Origin: Clostridiales bacterium UBA2432
GTDB taxonomy: Bacteria; Bacillota; Clostridia; Lachnospirales; Vallitaleaceae
Length of the DNA: 64,000 nt
Reading direction: 5' to 3'
Assembly: GCA_002342805.1 (NCBI GenBank)
Contig: DDQW01000073.1
Location: forward strand, 25,246-89,245
Shown here one piece after another: positions 50,083 to 58,347 of the stretch. Within the stretch, counting starts at the first letter, position 1; each line of letters begins with the position of its first letter. A program made the position numbers and the translations under genes. Under the pieces are notes generated by a model. That model saw nothing but the letters and a program-made list of their open reading frames with translations. It had not been told where the DNA came from and ran no database searches.

Positions 50083-50111
50083 TAAAAAAATGAAAAAAGC
50101 TTCTGAAAAAA

Positions 50112-50140
50112 GGTACCTAAAAATTCGTGTTAAAACGAAT
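50112..50140 (+). promoter_or_regulatory. Probable SigI-type promoter of sigI-rsgI
   Basis: AAAAAAGGTACC (GGTACC at 50112-50117), 18-base spacer, CGAAT at 50136-50140. The CGAA -10 element is characteristic of SigI promoters, and the same motif and spacing recur before pilB at 58295-58323. Autoregulation of sigI is the family norm. Confidence 0.65.
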
Positions 50141-50182
50141 ATTATAATAAGAAGGTAGGGAGTATTACTTTTGGTATGATTA

Positions 50183-50191
50183 TGGTATAAT
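50183..50191 (+). promoter_or_regulatory. Second, extended -10 promoter for sigI
   Basis: TGG-TATAAT (50183-50191), an extended -10 with no good -35, could give basal SigA-driven expression 48 bases before sigI. Confidence 0.5.
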
Positions 50192-50238
50192 TATTTTAAT
50201 ACTGTAATCCTTGGATAAGTACCGAAAGTGGTGGGGAT

Positions 50239-50847
50239 ATGACCGATAACGAACGTAATCGCACGATAGAAGACAATCTTCCTTTTATTGTTAAAACAGT
50301 GTCTTCGATTACTAAAAAATATGTTGAAGTGGGGAATAGCGACGAGCTCAACATTGCTCTTGAAGCCTTTAATGATTGCTTAGATCATTATGATGCGGAT
50401 AAAGGCAAGTTTTATAGTTATGCGAAAGTTGTGATTCATAATAAAATTGTGGATTACTATCGACATCAGTCCAACCACCAAGAGACACAAATCGCAGAAT
50501 CAGATATAATAACTGAAAACATTGAAGATTTAATTATTATGCGGGATGAACTAGCGATTTATAAAAATCTATTACATACATTCGGATTAAGTTATGATGT
50601 GTTGATTAGCGAACATCCCAAACATGAAAATACCCGCGAGCATGTTATTGACTTAGCAAAAAAGCTGAAGTCAAACACACGTGTCATGGAAGCTTTATTG
50701 CAGAAGAAACGTTTACCGGTCACATTAATTAGTCGTGAATATAATCAATCAGTAAAGTTTGTGAAAAGTCATAAAAAAACGATTTCTGCAATATTAATTG
50801 CATACCACTATGAAATACAATGTGTTATTGATTTTTTGTGTCAATGA
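50239..50847 (+). CDS. sigI: RNA polymerase sigma factor SigI
   Basis: 202 residues, slightly short for the family. The sigma-2 region is visible: FNDCLDHYDADKGKFYSYAKVVIHNKIVDYYRHQSNH matches the SigI core (E/F-AF-x-I-x2-YD-x3-G-x-F-x-S-(Y/F)-A). The C-terminal part with ISREYNQSVKFVKSHKKTISAILIA corresponds to the SigI region that replaces a standard sigma-4. Followed 12 bases later by its anti-sigma partner. In Bacillus SigI answers heat and envelope stress; in cellulolytic clostridia SigI paralogues control extracellular machinery. Confidence 0.92.
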   Translation: MTDNERNRTIEDNLPFIVKTVSSITKKYVEVGNSDELNIALEAFNDCLDHYDADKGKFYSYAKVVIHNKIVDYYRHQSNHQETQIAESDIITENIEDLIIMRDELAIYKNLLHTFGLSYDVLISEHPKHENTREHVIDLAKKLKSNTRVMEALLQKKRLPVTLISREYNQSVKFVKSHKKTISAILIAYHYEIQCVIDFLCQ

Positions 50848-50859
50848 GAAGGTGATCTT

Positions 50860-52146
50860 ATGAAAAAAGCAATTGTACTTGAGGTAAAAAGAAAATATGC
50901 CATAGCTATGACGGAAGATAAAAAGTTGATCCGTTTGATAAAAAAACCTGATATGAACGCGAATCAGATTGTGCACTATTTTATTGAGGACTGTTATGCC
51001 GGTGGGAGTACAAAGGCAAGTGAAAAAATACACTTTTTTCGGCTAGCGATTGCCTTTGCATGTGTGTTGCTTTTTTTACTTGTATCTATAACCAATTTAA
51101 ATGGACCCATTGACCGTGCTTATGCTATGGTAACATTTGACGTTAATCCAAGCCTTGAAATTTTTATCAACGACCAAGAAGAAGTCAAGTATATTGAAGC
51201 GCTTAATGAAGAAGGAAAAAAACTTGTAAAAGGCTATTCTGTAAAAAAACACTCTTTGAGTGAAGTTTTAGACTATCTGACGCGGGCTTCAGCGCGCTTA
51301 GGATATTTATCAGATCAAGGCATTGTTTTAGTATCCTATACTGCCTTAGAGGGCCAGGTCGACACAACAATCCCTACGATGGATAATTATATTCATCAAT
51401 ATCAAGATAAATATACCCTCGCGTATGCAAGGCCTTCAGAAGAAGAGGCAAAAGAAGCCCAAAATCAAGGCCTATCCGTCGGGAAATACATCTTGATAAA
51501 GCAATCCAAGAGTGATATCGATGAAAAAGACATGAAAAAATTGAAGGTATCTGAATTAATAGAATCAACCAATGATCGTGTAAAAATCTATCCTGCAGAA
51601 AATAAACCAGAAGAAACAGGACAACCGGAGAAGATTGACAATCCCAATAAGCCGGAAGAACCAGGTCCACCGGAGAAGATCGATAATCCCAATAAACCGG
51701 AAGAACCCGGTCCACCCGAGAAGGTCGATAATCCCAATAAACCGGAAGAACCGGGTCAACCTGAGAAGATTGATAATCCCAATAAGCCGGAAGAACCGGG
51801 CCAACCGGAGAAGATTGATAATCCCAATAAGCCGGGAGAACCGGGCCAACCTGAGAAGATTGATAATCCCAATAAGCCGGAAGAACCGGGCCAACCCGAG
51901 AAGATTGACAATCCCAATAAACCGGTTGAAGAAGAACAAGACCAAGACGAAGACGAAGAGCTTCCAGCCGATAAGGAGAAAATCGACAACCCGAATAAGC
52001 CAGAAGATCTTCCGACCGACGACGAGAAAATCGACAATCCCAATAAACCAGATCTTCCAGCCGACAAGGAGAAAAGCGACAACCCGAATAAGCCGGAAAA
52101 ACCAGAAAAGCAAGAAAAACCAGATAAACCAGATAAAAAGTCTTAG
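50860..52146 (+). CDS. rsgI: Anti-sigma-I factor RsgI with proline-rich extracellular repeats
   Basis: 428 residues. The N-terminal RsgI domain (1-55; KAIVLEVKRKYAIAMTEDKKLIRLIKKP) binds SigI; one transmembrane helix follows at about 63-85; then the conserved periplasmic region AYAMVTFDVNPSLEIFIND and YIEALNEEGKKLVKGY, where intramembrane signalling proteolysis begins. From about residue 255 the tail consists of ten DNPNKP-containing repeats, the first six as exact 15-residue units (EKIDNPNKPEEPG-x-P), then an acidic spacer and looser copies. Such PEVK-like tails could reach through the wall. It usually carries a carbohydrate-binding module; none is seen here. Confidence 0.93.
   Translation: MKKAIVLEVKRKYAIAMTEDKKLIRLIKKPDMNANQIVHYFIEDCYAGGSTKASEKIHFFRLAIAFACVLLFLLVSITNLNGPIDRAYAMVTFDVNPSLEIFINDQEEVKYIEALNEEGKKLVKGYSVKKHSLSEVLDYLTRASARLGYLSDQGIVLVSYTALEGQVDTTIPTMDNYIHQYQDKYTLAYARPSEEEAKEAQNQGLSVGKYILIKQSKSDIDEKDMKKLKVSELIESTNDRVKIYPAENKPEETGQPEKIDNPNKPEEPGPPEKIDNPNKPEEPGPPEKVDNPNKPEEPGQPEKIDNPNKPEEPGQPEKIDNPNKPGEPGQPEKIDNPNKPEEPGQPEKIDNPNKPVEEEQDQDEDEELPADKEKIDNPNKPEDLPTDDEKIDNPNKPDLPADKEKSDNPNKPEKPEKQEKPDKPDKKS
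51628..52095 (+). repeat. Tandem 45-bp coding repeats in rsgI
   Basis: Six head-to-tail 45-bp units begin at 51628, 51673, 51718, 51763, 51808 and 51853, a seventh starts at 51898, and three degenerate copies continue to 52095. All keep frame and encode DNPNKP cores. High identity between units implies recent expansion and possible copy-number variation. Confidence 0.93.
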
Positions 52147-52154
52147 AATATATC

Positions 52155-52186
52155 AAAGAGAGGAATGTATACATTCCTCTCTTTAT
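52155..52186. terminator. Terminator after rsgI
   Basis: Perfect 30-base palindrome (15-bp arms, 52155-52184) that reads AAAGAGAGGAATGTA and its complement, ending in TTT; shared with the convergent regulator gene. Confidence 0.85.
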
Positions 52187-52193
52187 TTGAATT

Positions 52194-53126
52194 TTATTCG
52201 ATAATATAGTTTATTTGTAAGCGAATATCTTGATCATAATCACCGAAGCCTTTTCCATATATATTGAGGCCACCTTTATTCTCGGCATCATCTTTTATGC
52301 CTATCTTTAGGTCGATACTATGACCGTCCAAGGGGACATCGCTGATTTTTATATCCGATATCTTGTTATTATTTAAATAGGTTCCGTCTGCATTTATCTG
52401 CACCTGAACGAGTAATCCGTATTGAGAAAAATGTACCCGTTCCCAAAGGGTTGATTTAAGCTTGCCTTTGCGATCCCCAAAATCAGATGGGGAGGTCCAA
52501 GTTAATAATTCTGTACCATTCATCCAAAAGGTAATATCCGAAGGCCAATCCATTTCATAATTTGGAGCTTCTGAACATATCTCAAGTGAAAATTGTATGT
52601 TTTCTAATTGGGCACCATTTAAGTTGTTCAAGTGGTATGGAAAACGATAGGACATATATCCTGTACGAAACCAAATATGTTTTGCATCCACACGACCCGG
52701 ATCAAAGAAGGAGCTCTCTAAATCTTCAGAAGCAATAACCCCTTTTTCTCCAATCATACCGCAAGTTGGTGATACCTTACAATCGGTGAAGTGACCGACA
52801 GGCATATTGATTTCATACTCTTTGTATTTATCACCGTGAGGATAACGATCGTCAAGATTAATGAAAATATCGGCATAATTTTTGGTGCACATGCGTTTGG
52901 TCCCGCGTGTTGCTGACGAAAGTTCGGTAATGATGAGACCGGCATCTTCTAACACCTTAACATTTGAAGCAATTGTGGATAAAGATGTATTTAATTTATC
53001 AGATAAGTCGACAATAGACATGGTCTTCTCTGAGATAGCTTGCAGTATTTGAACTCTTAATTCTGTTGATAAAGCGTGACATATGGTTGTTAGCTGTTTT
53101 GAATTATTTAAAGATAATTTTAACAT
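52194..53126 (-). CDS. ArsR-like winged-helix regulator with C-terminal beta-rich domain
   Basis: 310 residues. The N-terminal 85 residues form an ArsR-type winged helix (HALSTELRVQILQAISEKTMSIVDLSDKLNTSLSTIASNVKVLEDAGLI). The remaining 220 residues are a beta-rich domain (TFWMNGTELLTWTSPSDFGDRKGKL; QYGLLVQVQINADGTYLNNN; LKIGIKDDAENKGGLNIYGKGFGDYDQDI) resembling a jelly-roll ligand-binding fold rather than a metal site. It is divergent from a sugar ABC/GH2 operon and probably senses the sugar; a 12-base palindrome on that operon's promoter is the likely operator. Confidence 0.8.
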   Translation of the reverse strand: MLKLSLNNSKQLTTICHALSTELRVQILQAISEKTMSIVDLSDKLNTSLSTIASNVKVLEDAGLIITELSSATRGTKRMCTKNYADIFINLDDRYPHGDKYKEYEINMPVGHFTDCKVSPTCGMIGEKGVIASEDLESSFFDPGRVDAKHIWFRTGYMSYRFPYHLNNLNGAQLENIQFSLEICSEAPNYEMDWPSDITFWMNGTELLTWTSPSDFGDRKGKLKSTLWERVHFSQYGLLVQVQINADGTYLNNNKISDIKISDVPLDGHSIDLKIGIKDDAENKGGLNIYGKGFGDYDQDIRLQINYIIE

Positions 53127-53242
53127 CGTATTTTTGCCTCCTCTTTATTTCTTTATATTATACTATAAAATAGATAAAATAAAAACTTTTTATAAAACAT
53201 AAAAAGAAGAGTGAAACAAAAAAAATAAAATGAAACAAAAGA

Positions 53243-53271
53243 TTGACTTCAAAACATAAAAGATGTATAAT
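53243..53271 (+). promoter_or_regulatory. Promoter of second sugar ABC operon
   Basis: TTGACT at 53243-53248, 17-base spacer, TATAAT at 53266-53271. Confidence 0.85.
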
Positions 53272-53278
53272 AAATTTA

Positions 53279-53290
53279 TCTTACGTAAGA
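53279..53290. promoter_or_regulatory. Palindromic operator of sugar ABC operon
   Basis: TCTTACGTAAGA is a perfect 12-base palindrome starting 8 bases after the -10, so it covers the transcription start. Best candidate site for the divergent ArsR-like regulator. Confidence 0.65.
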
Positions 53291-53348
53291 GATGTTTAGG
53301 TTAACAGGTTAATATTCTATTTAAAATGAATTATTGGAGGAGTTACTG

Positions 53349-54671
53349 ATGAAAAAAATTATGGTGTGGCTACTTTCTTTGACTTTAATGATGACAGTTA
53401 TCGCGGGGTGTAGTAACGAACAAGACAATGCAAATAATACAGGGGAAACAACGGGTGAAACAACAGAAAATGCAACAGATACAAACGAAACGTCTGATAC
53501 AAATACGCCAAAGGGAGAACTTGTTTTTTGGACGCCTTTTGGTGGTGGCGACTATGAATTCATGAAAGAAATGGTGGATGAATACAATAGCACATCTCCG
53601 GAGTATACGGTTGAGATTGTTTCAAAGGCTTGGGATACTTATTATCAAGGGATCAATGGTGCATTAATTTCTCAAAGTGGTCCGGATGTATTCATTACGC
53701 ATCAATCAAAACTTGCTGAACTTATTCCGACACAACAATTGCAAAATATTCGAGAGATAAATAATAGCATTGATTGGAATGAATATAATCAATCGCAATT
53801 AGCTGGAGTTACGGTAGATGAGGTTCAATATGCTGTGCCTTTAGATACACATGCAGCAGTTATGTTTTATAATAATGAAATCCTTGAACGTGCGAATTTA
53901 ACTGCAGAAGATCTTGCCTCAGCAAATGATATGGAGAGCTGGAACAATATTCTAGACGCTTTATTACCTGTTATTAGCCAAGATGAACATGTCCTTGATA
54001 TTGCAAATTCAGGTGCAAACACGGTTCAACAATTCTGGTCATGGTATGTACTTGCTGTTCAAGATGGTGGCGGATATCTCGATGGAGATACTGTTATTAT
54101 GAATGAGGAACCTGGAGTTGAGGCCCTTGATATTCTTATTGATTGGAAAGAAAAAGGATATCTAAAAAGTGGTATTGATGATGGAGCAAGCTATGATATC
54201 TTCAAATCCGGAAAAGCAGCAATTAACTTTACGGGCGTTTGGGCAACAGGAAACTACGAGACAAATCCTGACCTTGATTTTGGTGTCATGCCTATACCGG
54301 CTATTAATGGCCAACAAAAAACATGGGGAGATTCCCATACCTTTGGTATTCCGTCGTATGTAGATGGAGAACGTCAAGAAGCAGCCTTATACTTTGCAGA
54401 TTGGATTAATAGCCATGCAGTAACATGGGCAAAAGCAGGACATGTTCCGGCAAAGAAAACAGTAACTGAATCGGAAGAATATCTAAACTTACCGTACCGT
54501 TCAGATTATGCAAAAGTCGTTGATCAAGTTGTTTACTATCCAAGTAATGAAAAGTTATGGTCAGCAAATGATATTGCAGCTAAACTTATCAATACAGCAT
54601 TTATCGGCGATATGACATCACAGGAAGCGCTTGACTTGGCCAAGGAAGAAATTGAAGCAATAATGGAGTAA
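53349..54671 (+). CDS. Sugar ABC transporter substrate-binding lipoprotein
   Basis: 440 residues. Signal peptide with lipobox TVIAGC (Cys 21), a Thr/Glu/Asn-rich tether, then the sugar-binding fold (LVFWTPFGGGDYEFMKEMVDEYNSTSP; YAVPLDTHAAVMFYNNEIL; GKAAINFTGVWATGNYE; MPIPAINGQQKTWGDSHTFGIP). ATG at 53349 follows GGAGGAG by about 6 bases; the longer frame from 53334 overlaps the RBS. First gene of the operon with two permeases and a GH2 enzyme. Ligand unknown. Confidence 0.92.
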   Translation: MKKIMVWLLSLTLMMTVIAGCSNEQDNANNTGETTGETTENATDTNETSDTNTPKGELVFWTPFGGGDYEFMKEMVDEYNSTSPEYTVEIVSKAWDTYYQGINGALISQSGPDVFITHQSKLAELIPTQQLQNIREINNSIDWNEYNQSQLAGVTVDEVQYAVPLDTHAAVMFYNNEILERANLTAEDLASANDMESWNNILDALLPVISQDEHVLDIANSGANTVQQFWSWYVLAVQDGGGYLDGDTVIMNEEPGVEALDILIDWKEKGYLKSGIDDGASYDIFKSGKAAINFTGVWATGNYETNPDLDFGVMPIPAINGQQKTWGDSHTFGIPSYVDGERQEAALYFADWINSHAVTWAKAGHVPAKKTVTESEEYLNLPYRSDYAKVVDQVVYYPSNEKLWSANDIAAKLINTAFIGDMTSQEALDLAKEEIEAIME

Positions 54672-54681
54672 AAATGGTTTA

Positions 54682-54710
54682 ATGCATTTGGGCCGACAGG
54701 CCCAATGCAT
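54682..54710 (+). repeat. Hairpin between binding-protein and permease genes
   Basis: ATGCATTTGGGCC (54682-54694) pairs with GGCCCAATGCAT (54699-54710) with one bulged T; no T run. Same position and likely role as the hairpin at 40230-40270. Confidence 0.78.
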
Positions 54711-54731
54711 ATACTTAGGAGGGTGTACATT

Positions 54732-55622
54732 TTGGCAACGAATCGAATCAAATCAAGTTATAATAGTTGGAAAGCAGCATTTGTATTTTTGTTTCCATTT
54801 ATGCTTTTATATAGTTTTTTTACGATTTATCCACTATTTAACGGCTTTATCATGAGTTTTCATACAGGACGTTTTGGGATTGGGGAAGAATTTGTCGGAC
54901 TTACTAATTACATCAAAATGTTTAGCGATAAACATTTCTATGGAGCACTTTTAAATACCTTATTCTTTGTAGCTATTTCAACACCACTTATTGTTGTTTT
55001 TGGTCTATTATTTGCAGTGATTTCAAATTCGAGATTTAAAGGTGCAAATTTTGTAAAAATTGCAACCTTTTTACCCTATGTTTTATCTATATCCGTTATT
55101 ACAAGTGTATGGGTATATATTTTTAAACCATATATCGGACTATTAAATAATGTATTAATGAATATCGGACTTATCTCAGAACAAATCATGTGGTTTGACA
55201 ATAGCCTATTTGCTTGGACGACAATCACAGTTGCAACACTTTGGTGGACGATTGGATTTAATATGATTATATTGATTGCCGGGTTACAAGATATACCACA
55301 TAGCTTATACGAAGCATCATCGATTGATGGAGCAAATCGACTTCAACAATTCCTGTTTATCACATTACCATCACTAAGTGGTGTCTTAAAAATGGTGATT
55401 TTACTTCAAGTCATTGCATCCTTTAAACTATTCGGACAACCTTGGTTGATGACAGGTGGAGGACCGGGAAATTCAACAACACCCATGGTTCAATACATAT
55501 ATGAAACAGGTTTTCGTGATTGGAATTCAGGATATGCATCAACACTGTCTTATACGTTACTCTTCATCATGGTTATTGTTGCCATGATCTATAATAGGTT
55601 GACAAAAGAGAAAGAGGTGTAA
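54732..55622 (+). CDS. Sugar ABC transporter permease, MalF type
   Basis: 296 residues with six helices. LIAGLQDIPHSLYEASSIDGANRLQQFLFITLPSL is the EAA loop; PWLMTGGGPGNSTTPMVQYIYETGF is a common loop of the family. The start is TTG at 54732, 8 bases after AGGAGGG; the in-frame ATG at 54705 lies in the hairpin and has no RBS. Confidence 0.93.
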   Translation: MATNRIKSSYNSWKAAFVFLFPFMLLYSFFTIYPLFNGFIMSFHTGRFGIGEEFVGLTNYIKMFSDKHFYGALLNTLFFVAISTPLIVVFGLLFAVISNSRFKGANFVKIATFLPYVLSISVITSVWVYIFKPYIGLLNNVLMNIGLISEQIMWFDNSLFAWTTITVATLWWTIGFNMIILIAGLQDIPHSLYEASSIDGANRLQQFLFITLPSLSGVLKMVILLQVIASFKLFGQPWLMTGGGPGNSTTPMVQYIYETGFRDWNSGYASTLSYTLLFIMVIVAMIYNRLTKEKEV

Positions 55623-55623
55623 T

Positions 55624-56448
55624 ATGACAAATACAATAAAAGTAAAAAAAGTTGTAGTTACACTCCTGATTATACTCATAGGTTTGACAATGTTGCTACC
55701 TATTTTATGGATGCTTATTGCATCCTTTAAAGTATATGAGACAGATGTAACAACCCTTCATGGTTTGTTTGGCACATCCTTTACGATAGAGAATTTTATA
55801 AAAATCGTTGAAACATCAAAAATTTGGCGTTGGACCTTTAATAGCTTTTTTATTGCGACCGTTCAATCCTTAGTTGGTATATTATTAGCATCATTAGCAG
55901 CCTTTGCCTTGTCTGTCATTGATTTTAAAGGAAAAAAACTTGTCTACTTTATTATTTTAGCCGGTTTGATGATTCCGGTTGAGGCGCTTGTAATTCCCTT
56001 ATTTAAAATTATTATTGACCTTCAATGGGTAAATACATATAAAGGTCTTATATTGCCCGGATTAGCTATGCCCCTTGCTGTTATTATCTTTAAACAGTTT
56101 TATGACAGTATTCCTCGAGAATTAATCGAAGCGGCAAGTATGGACGGGGCGAGTATTTATTGGGTGTGGTATAAAATCTTCCTTCCCTTATCAGGAAATA
56201 CAACATCTGCACTACTCATTTTCTTATTTATTCAGTCATGGAATAATTTTTTATGGCCCCTTTTGATTGGAACCGACTCGTCGCTCATGACCTTAACGGT
56301 TGCGCTACCGGTCTTCCAAAGCACCTTTTCAACTGATGTAACGATGCCAATGACAGCCAACTTATTTGCAAGTGTTCCGGCAATTATTGTATTTTTGATT
56401 TTCCAAAAACAAATTGTCAAAGGTATTGCAATGACAGGAATAAAATAA
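55624..56448 (+). CDS. Sugar ABC transporter permease, MalG type
   Basis: 274 residues with six helices. DSIPRELIEAASMDGASIYWVWYKIFLPLSG is the EAA loop and FQKQIVKGIAMTGIK the terminal motif. It begins one base after the previous stop, with AGAGGTG in the end of that gene. No ATPase in the operon, so a shared MsmX-like ATPase is presumed. Confidence 0.95.
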   Translation: MTNTIKVKKVVVTLLIILIGLTMLLPILWMLIASFKVYETDVTTLHGLFGTSFTIENFIKIVETSKIWRWTFNSFFIATVQSLVGILLASLAAFALSVIDFKGKKLVYFIILAGLMIPVEALVIPLFKIIIDLQWVNTYKGLILPGLAMPLAVIIFKQFYDSIPRELIEAASMDGASIYWVWYKIFLPLSGNTTSALLIFLFIQSWNNFLWPLLIGTDSSLMTLTVALPVFQSTFSTDVTMPMTANLFASVPAIIVFLIFQKQIVKGIAMTGIK

Positions 56449-56463
56449 AAGTAGGTGGATAAA

Positions 56464-58239
56464 ATGAAACATGAAGAAAGAATGACATATCATAACCCAC
56501 AATGTATTCGTAAAAATTGGACTGATCTTTGTGGAGAATGGGACTTTGAATTTGACCCTCAAAATATGGGGCTCAAAGAACATTGGTATGAAAGCCATGA
56601 GTTTTCTCAAAAAATCAAGGTACCTTTTGCATACCAGAGTCCATTATCCGGACTTGAAGAAAAAGAAAATATTCCTGTGGTTTGGTACAAAAAACGTGTT
56701 GAAATCCCCTTAAATGAGGAACGCATACTTTTGCATTTTCAAGCGGTTGATTTTTCTACAAGGGTTTGGGTTAACGGACATAATGTCTATAGCCATCAAG
56801 GTGGATTTGTACCCTTTAAAATTGATATTACAGACTATGTGGTGTCCGGATTAAATGACATTGTTGTGCGAGTTGAGGATATTACCTCAAGTGAACAAAT
56901 CTTAGGCAAGCAGTCATGGAAGGATGAAAACTTTTTGTGCTGGTACACGAAAACCACAGGCATATGGCAGCCGGTATGGATGGAGATAGTACCTCAAAAC
57001 TATATTGATGAATTTTATCTTGTTCCTAACATTGAGGAAGGAACCCTTGATATTGAGATATATACCAATCCTGTTGGCTCGTCAGGGCAACTCCAAGTTG
57101 ACATAGCCTTTAATGAAAGAAAGGTTGCTCATAGTACCATTCAAATTGTTGATCATTATGGCCACCAACGCATGTATATTCAATCTGATGACCCGAATTT
57201 TCGTTTACACTATTGGACACCGGAAGATCCGAATTTATATGATATCACCCTTTCTTATAGGAATGGGCAAACGGATGATGTAATTTATTCCTATATTGGT
57301 ATGCGAGCCATTGATTCTCGTGAAGGAGATATACTTTTGAATAACGAAGTGTTTTATCAAAAGTTGATTCTCAATCAAGGCTATTATGCAGAAGGTCTTA
57401 TGACGCCACCAGATGTCAACTGGTTTGTTGAAGACATTTTAAAAACAAAAAAAATGGGATTTAATGGAATGCGAATTCACCAAAAAGTCGAAGAACATAA
57501 ATTTTTATACTTGTGTGATTACTATGGATTGGTTTTATGGGCTGAGATGCCAAGTTTCTACAAGTTTAACCGCTTTTCCAAGCGAAATTATTTGGAAAAT
57601 TTAGAAGCCTTTATCCGAAAACATTATAATCACCCAAGTGTCATCGTTTGGACCTTGTTTAATGAATCGTGGGGGGTCAATGGCATATATGGCGACCAAA
57701 AGCAGCAGCAATTTGTTAATGCGATTTTTGAATTAACAAAAAGTATGGACTCAACGCGTATGGTCATTGGAAATGATGGCTGGGAACATACAAGAACGGA
57801 TATTTTATCCATACATGATTATACGTCTGAGCCTGAGCAGATCAAACAACAGTATGCAAAGATCAAGGAAAAAGTGAATGGTTCCTTATCGATGACCAGC
57901 TCAAAATACAATTATTGTAAAGGGTATCAGTATGAAGGTGAACCCATATTGTTAAGTGAGTTTGGTGGTGTTGCATATACTCAAAGTAAAGAAGTCGATA
58001 ATGCATGGGGATATGGAGAACGATTGAAGACAGAAGAAGACGTCATAGAAAAGATATCCACGTTGATGAAAGTCGTCATGGAAATTGATGGCGTATGTGG
58101 CTTTTGTTATACCCAGCTATCCGATGTGGAGCAAGAGATTAATGGCTTGCTTGATCATCAGCATGAATATAAATTTAGCCAGAAAAAAATAAAAGACACA
58201 TTAAATACATATAGAAGCACCGGTTTTGTTTTTGAATAA
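56464..58239 (+). CDS. Glycoside hydrolase family 2 (beta-glucuronidase/galactosidase-like)
   Basis: 591 residues, no signal peptide. Sugar-binding domain (LCGEWDFEFDP...KIKVPFAYQSPLSG...VVWYKKRVEIP), immunoglobulin-like domain, then a barrel with KKMGFNGMRIHQKVEEHKFLYLCDYYGLVLWAEMPS. The acid/base Glu is in VIVWTLFNESWG and the nucleophile Glu in ILLSEFGG. Size resembles beta-glucuronidase more than LacZ, but the NxK glucuronate motif is not evident, so substrate is left open (galactoside, mannoside or glucuronide). ATG at 56464 follows AGGTGG by 6 bases. Last gene of the operon. Confidence 0.88.
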   Translation: MKHEERMTYHNPQCIRKNWTDLCGEWDFEFDPQNMGLKEHWYESHEFSQKIKVPFAYQSPLSGLEEKENIPVVWYKKRVEIPLNEERILLHFQAVDFSTRVWVNGHNVYSHQGGFVPFKIDITDYVVSGLNDIVVRVEDITSSEQILGKQSWKDENFLCWYTKTTGIWQPVWMEIVPQNYIDEFYLVPNIEEGTLDIEIYTNPVGSSGQLQVDIAFNERKVAHSTIQIVDHYGHQRMYIQSDDPNFRLHYWTPEDPNLYDITLSYRNGQTDDVIYSYIGMRAIDSREGDILLNNEVFYQKLILNQGYYAEGLMTPPDVNWFVEDILKTKKMGFNGMRIHQKVEEHKFLYLCDYYGLVLWAEMPSFYKFNRFSKRNYLENLEAFIRKHYNHPSVIVWTLFNESWGVNGIYGDQKQQQFVNAIFELTKSMDSTRMVIGNDGWEHTRTDILSIHDYTSEPEQIKQQYAKIKEKVNGSLSMTSSKYNYCKGYQYEGEPILLSEFGGVAYTQSKEVDNAWGYGERLKTEEDVIEKISTLMKVVMEIDGVCGFCYTQLSDVEQEINGLLDHQHEYKFSQKKIKDTLNTYRSTGFVFE

Positions 58240-58250
58240 AAATAGAGATT

Positions 58251-58288
58251 AAGCAGAAAAAAGATTTTCTTTTTTCTGCTTTTTTTTA
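58251..58288 (+). terminator. Terminator after GH2 gene
   Basis: AAGCAGAAAAAAGA (58251-58264) pairs over 14 bp with TCTTTTTTCTGCTT (58268-58281), followed by more T. It ends 7 bases before the pilB promoter. Confidence 0.9.
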
Positions 58289-58294
58289 TAAAAA

Positions 58295-58323
58295 GGTACC
58301 AAAATTTTTTTTGGTTCACGAAT
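58295..58323 (+). promoter_or_regulatory. SigI-type promoter of type IV pilus operon
   Basis: AAAAAGGTACC (GGTACC 58295-58300), 18-base spacer, CGAAT 58319-58323, 24 bases before pilB. The element, spacing and flanking A-tract are those of the sigI-rsgI promoter at 50112-50140. No SigA-type -35/-10 pair is seen in this short gap. Confidence 0.62.
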
Positions 58324-58347
58324 TATATAGTAAAAGAAGGTGATTAT

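Noticed and set aside
51628..52095. CRISPR-like array of regular repeats
   Set aside because: Units are directly adjacent without spacers, keep the rsgI reading frame and encode a repeating peptide.
51374..52174. Long minus-strand frames (266, 182 and 108 codons) opposite the rsgI repeats, and a 189-codon plus-strand frame at 51635-52204
   Set aside because: They are shadows of the in-frame 45-bp repeats, have periodic Trp/Tyr/Ser or Arg/Ile composition, no ribosome binding sites, and overlap a well supported rsgI.
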